From positions 1,302,001 to 1,366,000 of the forward strand of contig JARFIW010000831.1 of assembly GCA_036346225.1 (NCBI GenBank): a DNA stretch of 64,000 nt, read 5' to 3'. A program made the position numbers and the translations under genes. Positions 47,040 through 59,789 of the stretch are shown piece by piece (within the stretch, counting starts at the first letter, position 1; each line of letters opens with the position of its first letter). Source of the stretch: Platerodrilus igneus. Its lineage: Eukaryota > Arthropoda > Insecta > Coleoptera > Lycidae. Below the pieces are notes generated by a model, which did no database searches, was not told the origin of the DNA, and was given only the letters and a program-made list of their open reading frames with translations.

Positions 47040-48962
47040 TATAGCATTAGTACTCAATTTGGTAATTATTTTAGGATTCCGCATAGAAAATACAAACAAC
47101 AAAGTGAAACGCTTTTCTTTAGAGTAGAAATAAATAATGTTATGGAATAATTTCAGTAAGCTAAAAGTTAATTAAACATCATGCTCTAACTATTTATACT
47201 AATTAAAAATAGCGTGTGTTATATCATAAACATATTTTACTCTTGTATTTAAGAAGTATAAAGCATTGTAAATTTCATATTATATACCAAGGTAACCTTC
47301 AGAGTTAAATTATAGCAAAGAGGGATAAATATTTTCTAAAAAAAGCTTGAGCATTTTAAATCGTAGTTTTGCGAAATGTTTATAACAGGAAAGGCGGCAG
47401 TTATATTCGAACGAAGCCTTCTGAGTATCGTTGAAAGATAAGACGACACAAATAACAGGTAATTCTAAGTAGGGTAGGTCGGCGCTGTCAATTAAAAATG
47501 AAATTATAGTTTTGGAATGGGTATTAGTCGGTTACAAATACTGTTTGCCAACAGCGAAACAAAGAAGGGTTATTTGTTAGAATGGGTAGAAGTAAAATAG
47601 AAATATCATGTGTTAACATAGACATAGTTTAAACTTAAGAGAGGGTGATTTTGTCAGCTACAATAAAACTTGCAAATCAGTATATAAAGAGAGATTGCTT
47701 GATAGAATGGGTAAGAATGAGATAAGCAGAGATGGAACTTTAACGTTCAGGGACAACTGGGATGACAGACAGAGTAGACAGGTGATTTAGCGCGTATGTA
47801 TTGAAGCGAGATAGCTATAACGCGTATTATTGAAGGCGTGTTTTAAACGTTAACGTTCGCCAGTAGGGATTTGATTTTCAAGGAAATGTTTTGAATTTGT
47901 TGTCAGTTAGAACGAATATAGAGAAATGATGTTAGTACGTGCGTTGTTGTGAGTTTAAACTTATGTTTTCGTAGAAAATTGTTTTCGGTTGGAATTGAAA
48001 TACAGAGAAATGTATACGTTAGCTTGTGGTGTGGGGTGCAATTTCTCGGTTTCTAGGTTTCCAGCAAGCGTATGTCTCTTTAGTCTTACATTTGTAGTTT
48101 ACAACTAGCTGACGGCTCGAAGTATTAATACGTTTACAAGTTGCATAAAAGTTCTGTTTATGTAAGTAAAACTGTTACATTTTAATTTGCATTAAGTGTG
48201 CTTGGTATAAAATTGAGAATGGAGTTAAAGATAGTGTTTTGTCGAACTGGCTGGCTACATACACATTATAGAAGAGGTTTGGGAGTCTAAATGCAGTGTA
48301 GAGGTGGAAAACGAGATAATCCTTTGATGATATGGTTGCCGCTAGCAGTCGTGGTGATTGCAATCCAGATTGGGTGTTCCTGTAGGCAGCAGTCGTTGAT
48401 GGTATGATTGTAGTCCTGGGGACAGTGATATAATCCAGGTAACTGTTGTTTTTGTTTGCCTATGTGTATTAACAGGTGTTTTGTGCATTGTGGGTATAAT
48501 GTTATGAACTAACAAGATAAACTTGGAAAGAGCTGTGGATTGAACTTTTTCTGCTGCATTATTGCACAGAATTTTGATGTGGGAATATAGGTTTAGAAAT
48601 TATTTATGATATTAACAATATTTGGTGTGTACAAGGTAAATGGGTACTTTTGGGGGATTGATGTGCAAAAATTTGGCACGAAAGATTAAGGCTTACTATG
48701 AGCTCGTACTAAATCGGAGTTAAAGCAACGACTGTGGTAAAGCCCTGTTACTTTCTATGATAATATAATTGTAAATATTTATTTGGGTAATTATTGATTT
48801 CGAAATGTATTGTGAAATGTGTTATTTTAGCAAAGCAAAGCAGCTGAGCAGCCGTGGCATACTTTATTGCAAAGCAGAAATAAAGTTATTTTAGGTATAT
48901 ATGCAGCATCGAAGGTTTGGAGCTTTTTGTATTAGTGAGTGACGACCAGCGACAGCTTGCAG

Positions 48963-48964
<2 letters not shown>
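47040..48964. other. Unassigned stretch ending at GCAGCAA(TA)n
   Basis: No protein recognised. Its right edge, CTTGCAGCAA directly before the TA array at 48965-49001, has the same form as the right edges of other (TA)n-bounded repeats here, so part of it may be another such unit. Confidence 0.4.

Positions 48965-49001
<37 letters not shown>
48965..49001. repeat. (TA)n array
   Basis: Pure TA array between CAGCAA and TTGCCGTGG. Confidence 0.95.
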
Positions 49002-49004
<3 letters not shown>

Positions 49005-51153
49005 CCGTGGTACGGGGATTAAACTTTCAAAATCTCGCTCCACGCTTGTGCCAACATAAATTTGCCGTGGAACTTTCAAAATCTCACCCCTCGAATTGGG
49101 CGTCATAAATTTTTCTGAAAAAAATTCAAAAAATAAAAAATATATTTTTTACACTACTTTTTGGAACGCCTCTTTATTTCTGCTCACCCTGACTAACTCA
49201 GCAATCGGCTTCTTCTTGCACACCTACCATCCTAAGTACCTTCCTTTCTCACAAACACAGTCAAATGAAATTACCACTCAAATAATGCAACAAAACATAC
49301 AACCTTTTTATTTACACATATAAACAAGTTTCCATTATTAAGAAAATATTTACATCTTGGTACATACAGTTTGCTAAAACTATTACCACCTCAATCATTA
49401 AATACTTTAATGTCCTTGATTTTAATATATTTCAACAAATTTTATTTTATCCGAGTAGATGGGCCCTTCGTGCAACCCTAGATTGATTTTATTCTGGTCT
49501 ATTTTGAGCTCATTATAACCCAGTTCCTTTAAATGCTTTTAAACCTTGCATTTTTATTAAAAATAAAATCTAAAGACCCGTTTACTCCTTACAACAACAT
49601 TTTATCATTAATAAACATTTTTATATCATCAATAAACCTTTTTAAATCATCAATATTAATTGTCCTGAACGAGGTTTTATGGTAATAAATACACCCCCAA
49701 TAAGTCAAAACACTCAAACACAAAAATATCAACACAAATGTTTATACAAAAAGCAGGAAATTAATTTTCTTTACCTGGAGTAGGTTTCGTTCCTCGTCAC
49801 TTCGGAAGATGGTTACCAGAAACCCTCGTCGTTGTGTCCATATACTTCGATTATGCCTGGATCCAACTGATCCCCACTATCCAAATCTCTACCACCACCT
49901 TTAATATTCTACCCAGATATTTGTCTTGTCCAAACTTAATATTCCATACCAAATACACTTCATGCATACGAGTTAAGCTTTAAGATTCGCTTAGCCATGC
50001 ACCATCCCATCAGTAAATTGCGTCGTGTAGTAACGGCACTTTTTGTCTAGACCTTGGCACCCACTGGTGCAATATTACTCCTACTACTTTTCCGGTACGT
50101 TACTACAACTTTCCATATTTTAACAGGATGTTGTATGCTACTTTACCGAATACACAATAATTAATACACGTAAGAGCATATACTATCAATTACGTTGAAG
50201 ATCTAAGCGCGATCTCAGATCTATAAGGAAAGAGAGCTTTAATATCTTTCTCCGAGTATTTATATACTTTTCACACCCCTCAAGGAACCTCTCTTCACTG
50301 AAAAACTTATTTTTAAAATCACTTCTGCAAATTTTGGAACGTAACGTCTGGAAAATTCCGAGATCATCATAATGTTACTCTGAAATTTGTTTAATACCTC
50401 AACGGACGCGCGCTTCTCAAAACTCCTTCGCCTTAACCCAATGATATAGCGTTTCCTCCGTTCTAACGCTCCACCTCTTAGCAATCTTTCTCTGTGCCAC
50501 CCATATTTATTGTCTCTTTTAGAAACTCCTCTCAAGCTACAGAAAATCGATATTGTTGTTGGCCTTCGCATTTCCCCGTGTATTTTAGACACTTGTAACC
50601 AACGCTTTCTTATACGTTTCTTTGTCTGTTTTACATTATAGATCGTTCATTTTACTTAGTCTTCAAGGCACTTGTTATTGTAAGCAGTTTGTCAAACCAA
50701 CCATTGCAAACAATTTTTAGAATTTTGTGCTAACGTTCAATCGAGTTCTATGAACCTGACTGACAGGAGTTTCTTCCAAGCCACTTGTTTTTTAAAATAA
50801 CAATTCCGAGTTTCTCCCCTTCTTAGGATTTGTAAAACGAACGTGTATGTTAATGTAAATATGCGTTTAAATTATTGATTTTCTATACTTGAAAGCTCCG
50901 TTTCTGCTTCCATGCGCTTGATTTAAAATTACTACAATTTAATTATGCGTATCCTTGAGTTTTTATGTACTCTAAAGCTACTTCCCCTTGTGCAATTTTA
51001 ACATTCTGATTTAGAAATACAAAATATCATAATAACTATCCGTCTTCACTATCTAAACTGATGAATTTGACGCGTAAATAAATTGTTCCTATTTTCTATA
51101 TACACAGCCGATAAAATTTTATTGTCTAGACCTATTTAACCTATAATTTCACG

Positions 51154-51157
<4 letters not shown>
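49002..51157 (+). repeat. (TA)n-bounded repeat, family A, copy 2
   Basis: About 2.16 kb, starting TTGCCGTGGTACGGGGATTA and ending TTTCACGACAA before the TA array at 51158-51183. It aligns in order with the next copy: AGTAGATGGGCCC (49457 against 51550), GAGCTCATTATAACC, TTACCTGGAG (49783 against 51912), ACCAGAAACCC and AATCGATATTG (50546 against 52636). An early duplication repeats a CTTTCAAAATCTC block. No protein coded; the minus-strand frame at 50260-50592 has no motif. Confidence 0.65.

Positions 51158-51183
<26 letters not shown>
51158..51183. repeat. (TA)n array between tandem repeat copies
   Basis: TA array joining the end of one family A copy to the start (TTGCTGTGA) of the next. Confidence 0.95.
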
Positions 51184-51184
<1 letters not shown>

Positions 51185-52791
51185 TGCTGTGATCGGGACT
51201 TAAGCCTTATACATCGAGCCAGTGTCATCAAATAATTTGCTAAATTTTCAACTTTATAAAAAAAAATTCTTACCCTGTTGATTTCTGCTTCACAAAACTT
51301 CAGCAGCTTCCCTGGCTACCTCAGCTGTGCCTCTTCTCAGATACCTAAATTTACAATCATTCTTCTTTCCCACTCGCACACCATTCAATAAAATCACCAA
51401 ATAATACAACAATCATACAATCTTTTATTTACCGCTATTTACAGACAAATTATTTACAGGTATAAACAGTTTGATACACTAATTACAACTCAATAAGTGA
51501 TATGTTTTAAAGTCCTTGCTTTAAATTAATATTTGCAAACACATTTAATGCAATATGAGTAGATGGGCCCCAAATAATACCCTAAATTTATTGTACACTG
51601 GAGTATGGTGAGCTCATAATAACCTAGTTTACTAATGTATGTTTTTTACCTTGCATAAAATTAATACAAAATTAATAGACCCGTTTACCCTTAACAATCC
51701 AACTCATATTCATAATAAAATAAAATAAAATTCATAATAAAATTTAGTACGTTTTAAATACACCCTTTTTCAATATTTTAAATAACCCCAATAATTGTCC
51801 AGCAGACGTATCTTTTCCGATACGTTATATAACTATAAATAATCCCATTATTCACTCACACATTACCAAATAATACAAAAGTTTATCAGATAACAGAAAT
51901 TTCAAAAGAGTTACCTGGAGAATCCTTCAGGCCTCCATCCCTTCGACGATGCTCACCAGAATCCTTTGGCTTCGTGACTATGAGCTCTGATACTCCACAT
52001 ATTCATAGATAATGACCCCAATATTCACCAAGCGCCTTGCTTCAAAATACCATTCTATAACAGCATACAAACTCACGTATATTATACTTCTATTTATTGA
52101 TTTACTAGCTTGGTATAGTATTAGTTGGACCTCGGTTAATTTAATTCACTCGACACTACTTACGTTAATAACTATAAGGCCTCAACTACCAAGTTACAAG
52201 TGCTAGCACTACATTTACTGTATTATGAATATTTTTAATACTCACATAACAAAAACTCTACTATAACGTCGGTCTATCGTTGTCAAGTAGTATAAAGCGA
52301 TGTGAATACAAAGAGAGCCTTCCTACTTCTCCTAGAGCATTTATTATTTTCAAAATGCTACCCCCAGAACACACTTCACGCGAAAAACTTATTTTCAAAT
52401 AACAATTCTGCAAATTTTTATATAACCGACTTGAGGATTTCTGAAATTCACTCCGTGAACGTGTCGTATGATCCGAAATCGCTCCCACTTGCCGCATGTT
52501 TGTACGTTTGTAAAACTATCCGTTCCCAACCAATGATACTATTTTGTGTCGTCATAAAACCCCGCCTGTACTATCTTTATCTCTGTCTTATGCATATTTG
52601 ATGTCGCGTTCCAAACCCCACTTGAGTTATAGAAAATCGATATTGCTGACAGCTTCTCATCACTCCACGTGGATTAGTACGTGCGTTTCGAATACCAATG
52701 CTTTTATATCCGTCTCTATATGTAGCATATTACCGATCGTGCATCTCCCCTGCTCTTTAAGAACTTTGTTAGCTTGTTATTCGAATCAACT

Positions 52792-55700
52792 TGTAACTGT
52801 TTTTATGGTTTTTTTATGATGATGGTTTGGACGCCAGTGATACAAATTTTGTTGTAGTTGTATGATGGGCGCTAGTGAAACTTATTTTTCTAAATGGGCG
52901 CCAGTGAACAAAAATCTCCGACATAGCTAGGGGTCTATTCCTGGGTAGAGCAATAAGAAGTGGGGGGTTAGTCGAATTTTGTTTGCAAACCAAAGCTAAA
53001 CTAAGTTAAATAGGCGCCACCAAGTCCTGGGATAATCACGATAAGAGCAAAGCACAATTCTAAGGGCGGACGTGGAAACCCAAAGATAAAACGATCACCT
53101 TCGTTAACAAAAACCTGTCTTATAAAAAAAATACGCAGCTCCTGTAAGAAATTACAAAGATTAAATAAATAAAAATGTAGAACACCATTTGTGTCCTATA
53201 AAAGTTGGAACGTCCCGTTTTAAGTTTTATAACTCATTGCAATTTTTAGTATCTTTTTAACATAATGCTCTGTGGTTAGAAGCCTTTGAATCTCTCCTTT
53301 GGTTAGATATTTCACTGAATTGACATTTGTCAAGTTGTTATTGCAATACTGTATTAAAGTGATGCACATTAATTTGTTTTTGTTCATAAAAAGTGGTTTA
53401 ATTGTGGGAAAATGTTATCTCACCTAAGGGCGATAACGAGCCCATGTGGTGGCTCGTCCTTCTTCTTGATCCAGCCTTCGAACCGAAACGACGAACATGG
53501 TATGTTAGCAAAATTTATATCGCTTATTTTAGCGGATTCTAGCTTACTACCTTGGATAAAATTAATCTTTCTGATGTTTGTGAGTAAGAAAGTTAATTAT
53601 TACGCCTTTGGCGGATTTCACTTCGTTTTGATTAATACTTTCGCTCAGTTAGAGAAGCACATTTTTGTGATATTTGTTATATTCTACCCACATTGTTATG
53701 TGGTAAGTAATAGCTTTGTAGCACTTCCTGTTCTATGTATTACATGAATTTTAGGGTTCAAATTTAACTCCAGAGTTTAGTTCAAATTTAACTCCAAATC
53801 TAAGTTCAAATTTAACTTCAAATTTAAGTCTATGTCTACGTCTGCGTGCGAGTCCAAGAGTAATTGCATATTTTAGGTTTAGCAGTTCCAATTTAAGTAG
53901 ATGCACATTTGTGAAGATTCGTTTAAGTAATCGTTCTGGTGGTATTACGATTACCCAACCTCGACAACTTACTGAAATAGATGGTATTGAAGCTCCCGAC
54001 GAAGAACTAATTATTGATACAATAAGTTCCATCTGCTGGACTACCGAAATATTAATCGAAACCTGTTGGAGTTATCCGTGGATGAATATTACACCTGAAG
54101 CGATTTTGTGTGACCATCTGTAACTGCTGTAATCTCGTTAAGTTGGATTTGGAATCCTTGACTGCTACTGGTGCATTGGAATTTCTTCTTGAGGTCGTAT
54201 ACTTCCTTATTTAAGTGTGTTGTTTATGTTCTGTTGAGATTATTGGATAAATATTTTTGTGTATGCAACCTTATATTCACCTTCTTATTATTTTGCTTTG
54301 CATGCAACCATACTTACACCCGTGTGTAAGGTGGGTTGCGATAATTAACGTAAAATCTGTATTTATAATAAAATTATTTCAGTATTAATGTTTGAATGCT
54401 TCCATAGTAAGTGCTATGTTCTTACGATTAATGCTAACAACTCATTAATGCGTTCCAGTGATTTATACATATTGATTGTAAATCTAGTCACGAGCTTAGA
54501 CCTTGGTTAAATTATTACTCACTTGAGTTATGCGGTTACAGCGTACTTAGTGGCCACCAAGTCTGCGTATCCGATTATTACTTAGTACGAATTATTTTTG
54601 TGTACGGGCTCGTGCCCGGATATTCTTAACACCATTGCGTTATTACTGTTAAATATTATTTATACAATCACCTGGAGTAAACATATATTTGCTTATTGTG
54701 AGCACTTAGCTTGGTTAATTTTCTATTGAATCATTTAGGTTCGAATCTTGTATGTATGATTATTTGTAGAATTATTTGTTCTAGTGAAATTTATATTTAT
54801 GTGTGTGATTTCATGTTTGGCATTATAGTTACTTCAATAAATTCAGGTTTAATTGTGTGCCCTGTTAATTCATTGATATAGTGAGTTACCTTGGGTTTCG
54901 CCCGAGAATAGTGGAACATTTCTCGTTGATTCTGCTTGCTCCTGCTCCTGGCGCCCATTAATAAAATAGTTAGTTTTGACTTATTGGACCTTTCTAGTGG
55001 TTCCTTATGGTCCATGAATGCGATTCTTTACCCACCGCCCTGATTAGTCTTTTCTGAGCTATTCCGGAGCACTATTTGTCATCGTAACGTTAAGGAACCC
55101 ATTATATCGATTAGTTATCGAATTTTACCGTGGCAAAGTATCAAAAATAAAAAATGTATATCCAATATGATATTGGCATAAAATTATTACTCAAAAATTC
55201 TACCTTTATGTTATCAGATTTGATCGCATTTGACCAAAATAAAAGTCCCAAAGTTTAACTAATTGTTTACTGAAGTAAAAAAACTTTCTTTTAAAATTTC
55301 AAAACTTTTTAACGGGTAAAAAAAATTCAACAATAACATTTATAACAAAGTCAAAATTTTGTCTTTTTAAAGCAAAAGACTGCTCTCTAAACATAAACTT
55401 GTTTTAAATATTTGATCAAAATAATTTGTAACCACAATGCATTGAACTAACGTTTCTATCCTGGGCAGATCTTTTCAGGTAGATTACAGTTTCATAATTA
55501 TTACGCAGCGTGTATTTAAATTTTTATACTTAGTTTTTATAATTTATCTGTGAATAATAGCTAACTTCAAGATTGAAAAATGTATAATTTGAATTTTAGG
55601 AAAGCTGCACGAAACATCTGCTTTCACGGCAACATCTGTCAAATGTGCTACAACACAAAAAAATTTGACGTCGAAAATATACCTTGAAATTTATCTGAAG

Positions 55701-56589
55701 TTCAAATGGAACAAAGCTTACAATTATATATACCTAACTTTACAAAATTTCTTTCTACGGCTTGTAAAACCAGATCAACAATAATTGAGAATGAAACAGA
55801 TTATATGTTCGTAAACATGATAGCAGCTTTCGTGCTTTTTATATGATAGTCTGTTTGTCAAATTTTAACGACATTCAAAACACATGCAAAAATTTCTTAT
55901 ATGTAATAACAAACCAAACTGCCTCTGTTTTCCAAGACAAATCCGGACGGAAATTCATAAGCTCCAAACAATGCTACAAGTCATTTCGAACTTGGGACGA
56001 CAGCAATCAAAACCGAAATCTTCACTTGTCTTTATCTATCGTTTTTCGTAGGCGAATTCTTGTACAAAACCATACAAATTACAAAACCAAAATCTTACTT
56101 GTACCTTATCTATCGTTCTTCGATGGCGAATTCTTCGTTGACGAATTCTTCGTTGACGCGCTAAATAAATGAAACAAAATTAAATTAGTTCGTAAAATGT
56201 ATAATTTACAAACCGTTAGTAGAAGTTATCAAAATTGTTCCAGGTCTAGCACGACCTGACCCGCTCACACAAATAATTCAACCGAAGGTCGCATGCCTCT
56301 AGCCGGGACTACATCTTGATAAGTCGGTTGCTAGGGAGCGACTAACTCGACAAGGTGAAGAACGAACGATAGCGACGTTAGAGGTGAGGAAATACGATAG
56401 ACGCAGCATTGCATAGAGGTGCTCGCTAAAATAGCTTTATGTGACACAGATATTTTACTACAAGAAGATTATTAAAACGAAGCGTTCCGTTATGTACCAT
56501 ATGAAACCTTAATAAAGAATAAGGCACGCTTAGCGCATTATCCTCGTAATTCAATGCGAATAAATACTGAACTAATTAAACATGTTACA
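52792..56589 (-). mobile_element. Solo LTR, family X, copy 3, carrying a nested LTR
   Basis: On the minus strand it starts TGTAACATGTTTAATT and ends AACAGTTACA, flanked by AACT at 52788-52791 and 56590-56593. Without the inner insertion it is about 1.86 kb and matches copy 1 along its length (GGCACGCTTAGCGCATTATC, CTAGCACGACCTGAC, the 15 bp minisatellite at 56116-56161, GGTCTATTCCTGGGTAGAGC). It interrupts the family A repeat. Confidence 0.9.
53206..55135. mobile_element. Solo LTR, family Z, nested in the family X LTR
   Basis: 1930 bp, starting TGGAACGTCCCG and ending TACCGTGGCA (TG...CA), flanked by AAGT at 53202-53205 and 55136-55139. Copy 1 of family X shows the intact target, CCTATAAAAGTATCAAAAAT in reverse complement. 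It shares no sequence with family X. It includes a short tandem repeat (TTCAAATTTAACTCCA, about four units at 53756-53830). Open frames at 53412-53747 and 53911-54123 have no retroelement motif; orientation is not determined. Confidence 0.85.
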
Positions 56590-57052
56590 AACTGTCGGTT
56601 GAAAACTATTTTCTATGAAGTCCTGCTTTATTATACTGATAATTTCGGAGGATGTAACCTTTTAAAAAACAGGTGTTCTTAATTATAGACCGTTTAGAAC
56701 AACAATTCTTGGAGTTTGTATTTCGCCGTATTGGATAAAACTGACGTCTGTTTGTTACCAAGAAACCTTTTGCCTTGGGATTATTGATTTTGTTTACCCT
56801 GGTGTGTTTTCTAATGCTTTTACACGTTGAATTAAAATAAATTAAATTAATTATGCCTTTCTATTTGTTTTTAAAACTGGTTTTCTTTATGTACCTCTAA
56901 CTTTTCAATCATTAACTATAAAAATACGTTAATACTTGTCCGTTCTTCTTAAACAAATTAAATAAATTTTGCGCGTAAATAATTTGTTTGTTTCTCTATA
57001 CAGGGTGGTTAAAATTTCATTGCTTACCCCAAATTTAACCCTTTGAATCCAT

Positions 57053-57057
<5 letters not shown>

Positions 57058-57084
<27 letters not shown>
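57058..57084. repeat. (TA)n array
   Basis: TA array closing the family A copy 3 and directly abutting the hairpin at 57084-57188. Confidence 0.9.
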
Positions 57085-57087
<3 letters not shown>

Positions 57088-57188
57088 TATTTTGTCTTTG
57101 CCATTCAAGAGACGTATTCACCTATCTCAAAGCTTGTTTGTTTTAGTTTTTATGGTACGTCTCTTGAACGACAAAGACAAAATAAAAA
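57084..57188. repeat. Inverted repeat with 33 bp arms
   Basis: Arms 57084-57116 and 57156-57188 (TTTTTATTTTGTCTTTG ... and its inverse) pair with two mismatches around a loop of 39 bp. It is directly adjacent to (TA)n. It may be a short terminal inverted repeat or a small foldback element. Confidence 0.85.
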
Positions 57189-58109
57189 GTTTAAAAATAG
57201 TAAAAGGCGTCTGTGGTAATTTTAGAAATCTTAAGAAATTTATTTCAAACCTTGTTAGAAAAGGATTTCTAATTAATTGTGAAATTCATATTTAATGCAA
57301 TATTAAATAAATATTTTTGGAAACCCTCTTTTTCATTAAAACGCATTGATAAATATTTTTCTGTTTAAAATATGACAGGAATTTAGGATGGAAAAACGTT
57401 AGAAACTGAACAAAAATTCTTAAAAAATAACCCAGTGCATTGTAAGGGAAAATTTAATTTCATGCTATTCTAATTGAATTTTCTACTGCCTCCGTCTCAT
57501 CTAAAGTTGTCTGGCTTTAACAATAACCATTTCTTGGCCGTTTATTTATTTGGTACTTAATGTAACGAACGGTTTAATTCCATGATGGTCTCGTTATTTA
57601 TTGCCTACATATGTTTTATATCTACGATAGTAACACAAACTACAAACACGACCCGCTTTCTTTCCTTGAATATAATAGATTATAGGTAGACTAAATCACG
57701 CTGGATTTGAATAATAAAGTACTACGCTCGGATGATAATAAATGTAGCAATTTTTGATGACCCCCGTCTACAATACTATATGTGAGACCAAAAACAGGAA
57801 GGCAGCCGGTCTGAACCCATAAGCTCTTCACACGACATTTCTTCACGTATACAAATGGCTGAATGCCATTAACAATAGCAACAATGCACGCGTACAATTT
57901 TGGTAGCAGCTACCTGTATATTTAGACCTGCGCTCCTTTTCGAAGACTTTTTATGTTTAATTATATTGTGTTGTTGGAGAAATAATTCAATTGGTGCATT
58001 TTATGCGGAAATATATTTTTTGAACCGTGGTATAGGTCATGGAAAAGCAAAATACATTAGTTAAAAAAATTAAGAACGACTATATATTTTTATTTGCGCC
58101 GGCATACAA
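57189..58109. other. Unassigned stretch upstream of the second Polinton integrase
   Basis: No domain recognised in the short frames at 57092-57295 or 57691-57897. Confidence 0.4.
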
Positions 58110-58866
58110 TGCGTAAGCCTATAAAAAGAGATCTCTTGCAATTTGACTTGACGGACTTTCAACCTTATGTCCACGTTAATATAAATCACAAATATGTTCT
58201 TATTGGTTTGGATTGTTAAACCAAGTACGCTTCCGTTCGACCTTTAGAAATAAAACTGCACAAGAAGTTATAAATGCGACAAAGAATATTTTGAAGACGC
58301 TGCTACAGGACAGGAAGGATATTGTAACAAAATTCGATTTGCAAACGGATATGAACAAGGCATTTTCAAATATACCATTAAAAAACTCATGGAAAAATAT
58401 AAAATTAACCATTACAAGACGTTTTTGGTGATCAACATTAGCATGCTCGAGAGACTGATTCACGCGATTACAAATAGACCGTACAAGATTTTCTACTTGA
58501 GAGGAAATTATAATGGGCAGATGCTTTGCAAAAAGTAAATAGTGGTTACAACAATAGCAAACACAGGTCAGTTGGTATGACTCTAGTGGAAGCTGCACTA
58601 AATCCTGAGAGTGTTCATATTTCCCATAGCACACCTGTAACTTGTGAAAAAATGCTAAATATTGAAGATGTTTTTCGGATATTTAAATTTAAGTTGATCT
58701 TCGACAAAGAATTTTTACCCAACTGGACTACGGAATTATTTAAAGTGACACAGATTCAACTGACTATACCTTTCGCTTATTTACTTCAAGATTTAAACAG
58801 TAAGTTTATCTTAGGTGCCTTCTACAAGGACGATCTGTTAGTAACAAGGTTCCAAACACTTATTTA
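58110..58866 (+). pseudogene. Second Polinton/Maverick integrase, heavily decayed
   Basis: Recognisable in order: HKYVLIGLDC and KYASVRPL near 58190-58245 (the start of the core, cf. KGFKYILVVIDCFSKYVWAV in the first copy), LQTDMNKAFSN near 58338 (second aspartate region), then after stops SGYNNSKHRSVGMTLVEAAL, FDKEFLPNWTTELFKVTQIQ and GAFYKDDL near 58820, which match the segment before the chromodomain. The glutamate region is not recognisable and the chromodomain is absent. It is older than the integrase at 21816-24561. Confidence 0.78.
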
Positions 58867-59789
58867 GTTCCAAAGTGTTGAATAAGAGAAACAAGGACCG
58901 AGAATTGCTCGTTAAACGGTGCGGAATTAAAGAAACGCTGTAAGATGTCATTTAGTAGGGTTGGGCGACATTGTGTAGGGTGTTCGTTACCATAAACTGT
59001 TCGACTGTAATTATAATAATTTTGAACTAGGGTGGACTAAAAATTATAAGTCAAAACGCTGAACCCGGGGTGGTTGCCAAGGAAAATACAACTCACCTCT
59101 ACATTCACAAAGGTCACGAAGAAGATGTAAAATAATCCGTTTAAAATTACAACCTTTGGAATCTTCCGGACTAACCGGGAACTCTAACTTCCGCGGTTAT
59201 TTGAAAAGACTATCAGGGGAGGTATTAACGGATAATGCTTATCTGCCACTATTTTGTTAATTATTATTTCTAACGAGAAAGCACTAATAGGAAAAAGTAG
59301 AAACCACTTAGTGTACAAACGCATCTGAGCACAAAAGCTCAGTTGTCACACACCTAACCTTGTACCTGCAAGAAATGGTTAAATATTTAAATCACGAGGG
59401 ATCACTATTTAAGTCCCTTGATAACACAACAAATATATGAAAAATATACTTCTTCCCTCAGCTGTGGTGGACCTAAATTTTATTCACCTTTTTGTTCTGT
59501 AAATACGGTTAAAATTGAAATGACATTTTCATGCTAGATTCAATACCTTTTAGCTAAAATTTTATGATTGATAATTTCTCACTCATGAATACCTTGTGTC
59601 GTTTAGGACACCATTAACAAGTGTTAATACAAAAATATTTACATTTATTATAACTGAAATATTATCGGTACAATTTTAGTTGATCTTTAAATTGTGTAGT
59701 CGCCCGTAGTTAAATTTTGGGCCTTTAAAAATTTTATTTACATTTTTCGATTATATCGTAAAGAGCAGATACGATATCTTCGATTTACA
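58867..59789. other. Unassigned stretch within the second Polinton remnant
   Basis: No coding or repeat signal recognised. Confidence 0.4.

Larger units (their letters stand above)
51184..57057 (+). repeat. (TA)n-bounded repeat, family A, copy 3, interrupted by nested LTRs
   Basis: Starts TTGCTGTGATCGGGACTT, is interrupted at 52792-56589 by a solo LTR, and ends CCATAACAA before a TA array (57058-57084). Without the insertions it is about 2.07 kb, close to copy 2. Its last part has TACAGGGTGGTTAAAATTTC, corresponding to ACACAGCCGATAAAATTTTA in copy 2. Frames at 52012-52601 show no domain. Confidence 0.65.

Noticed and set aside
53412..53747. Plus-strand frame of 111 codons in the family Z LTR
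   Set aside because: Hydrophobic but with no retroelement or other domain motif; most likely chance in an AT-rich LTR.
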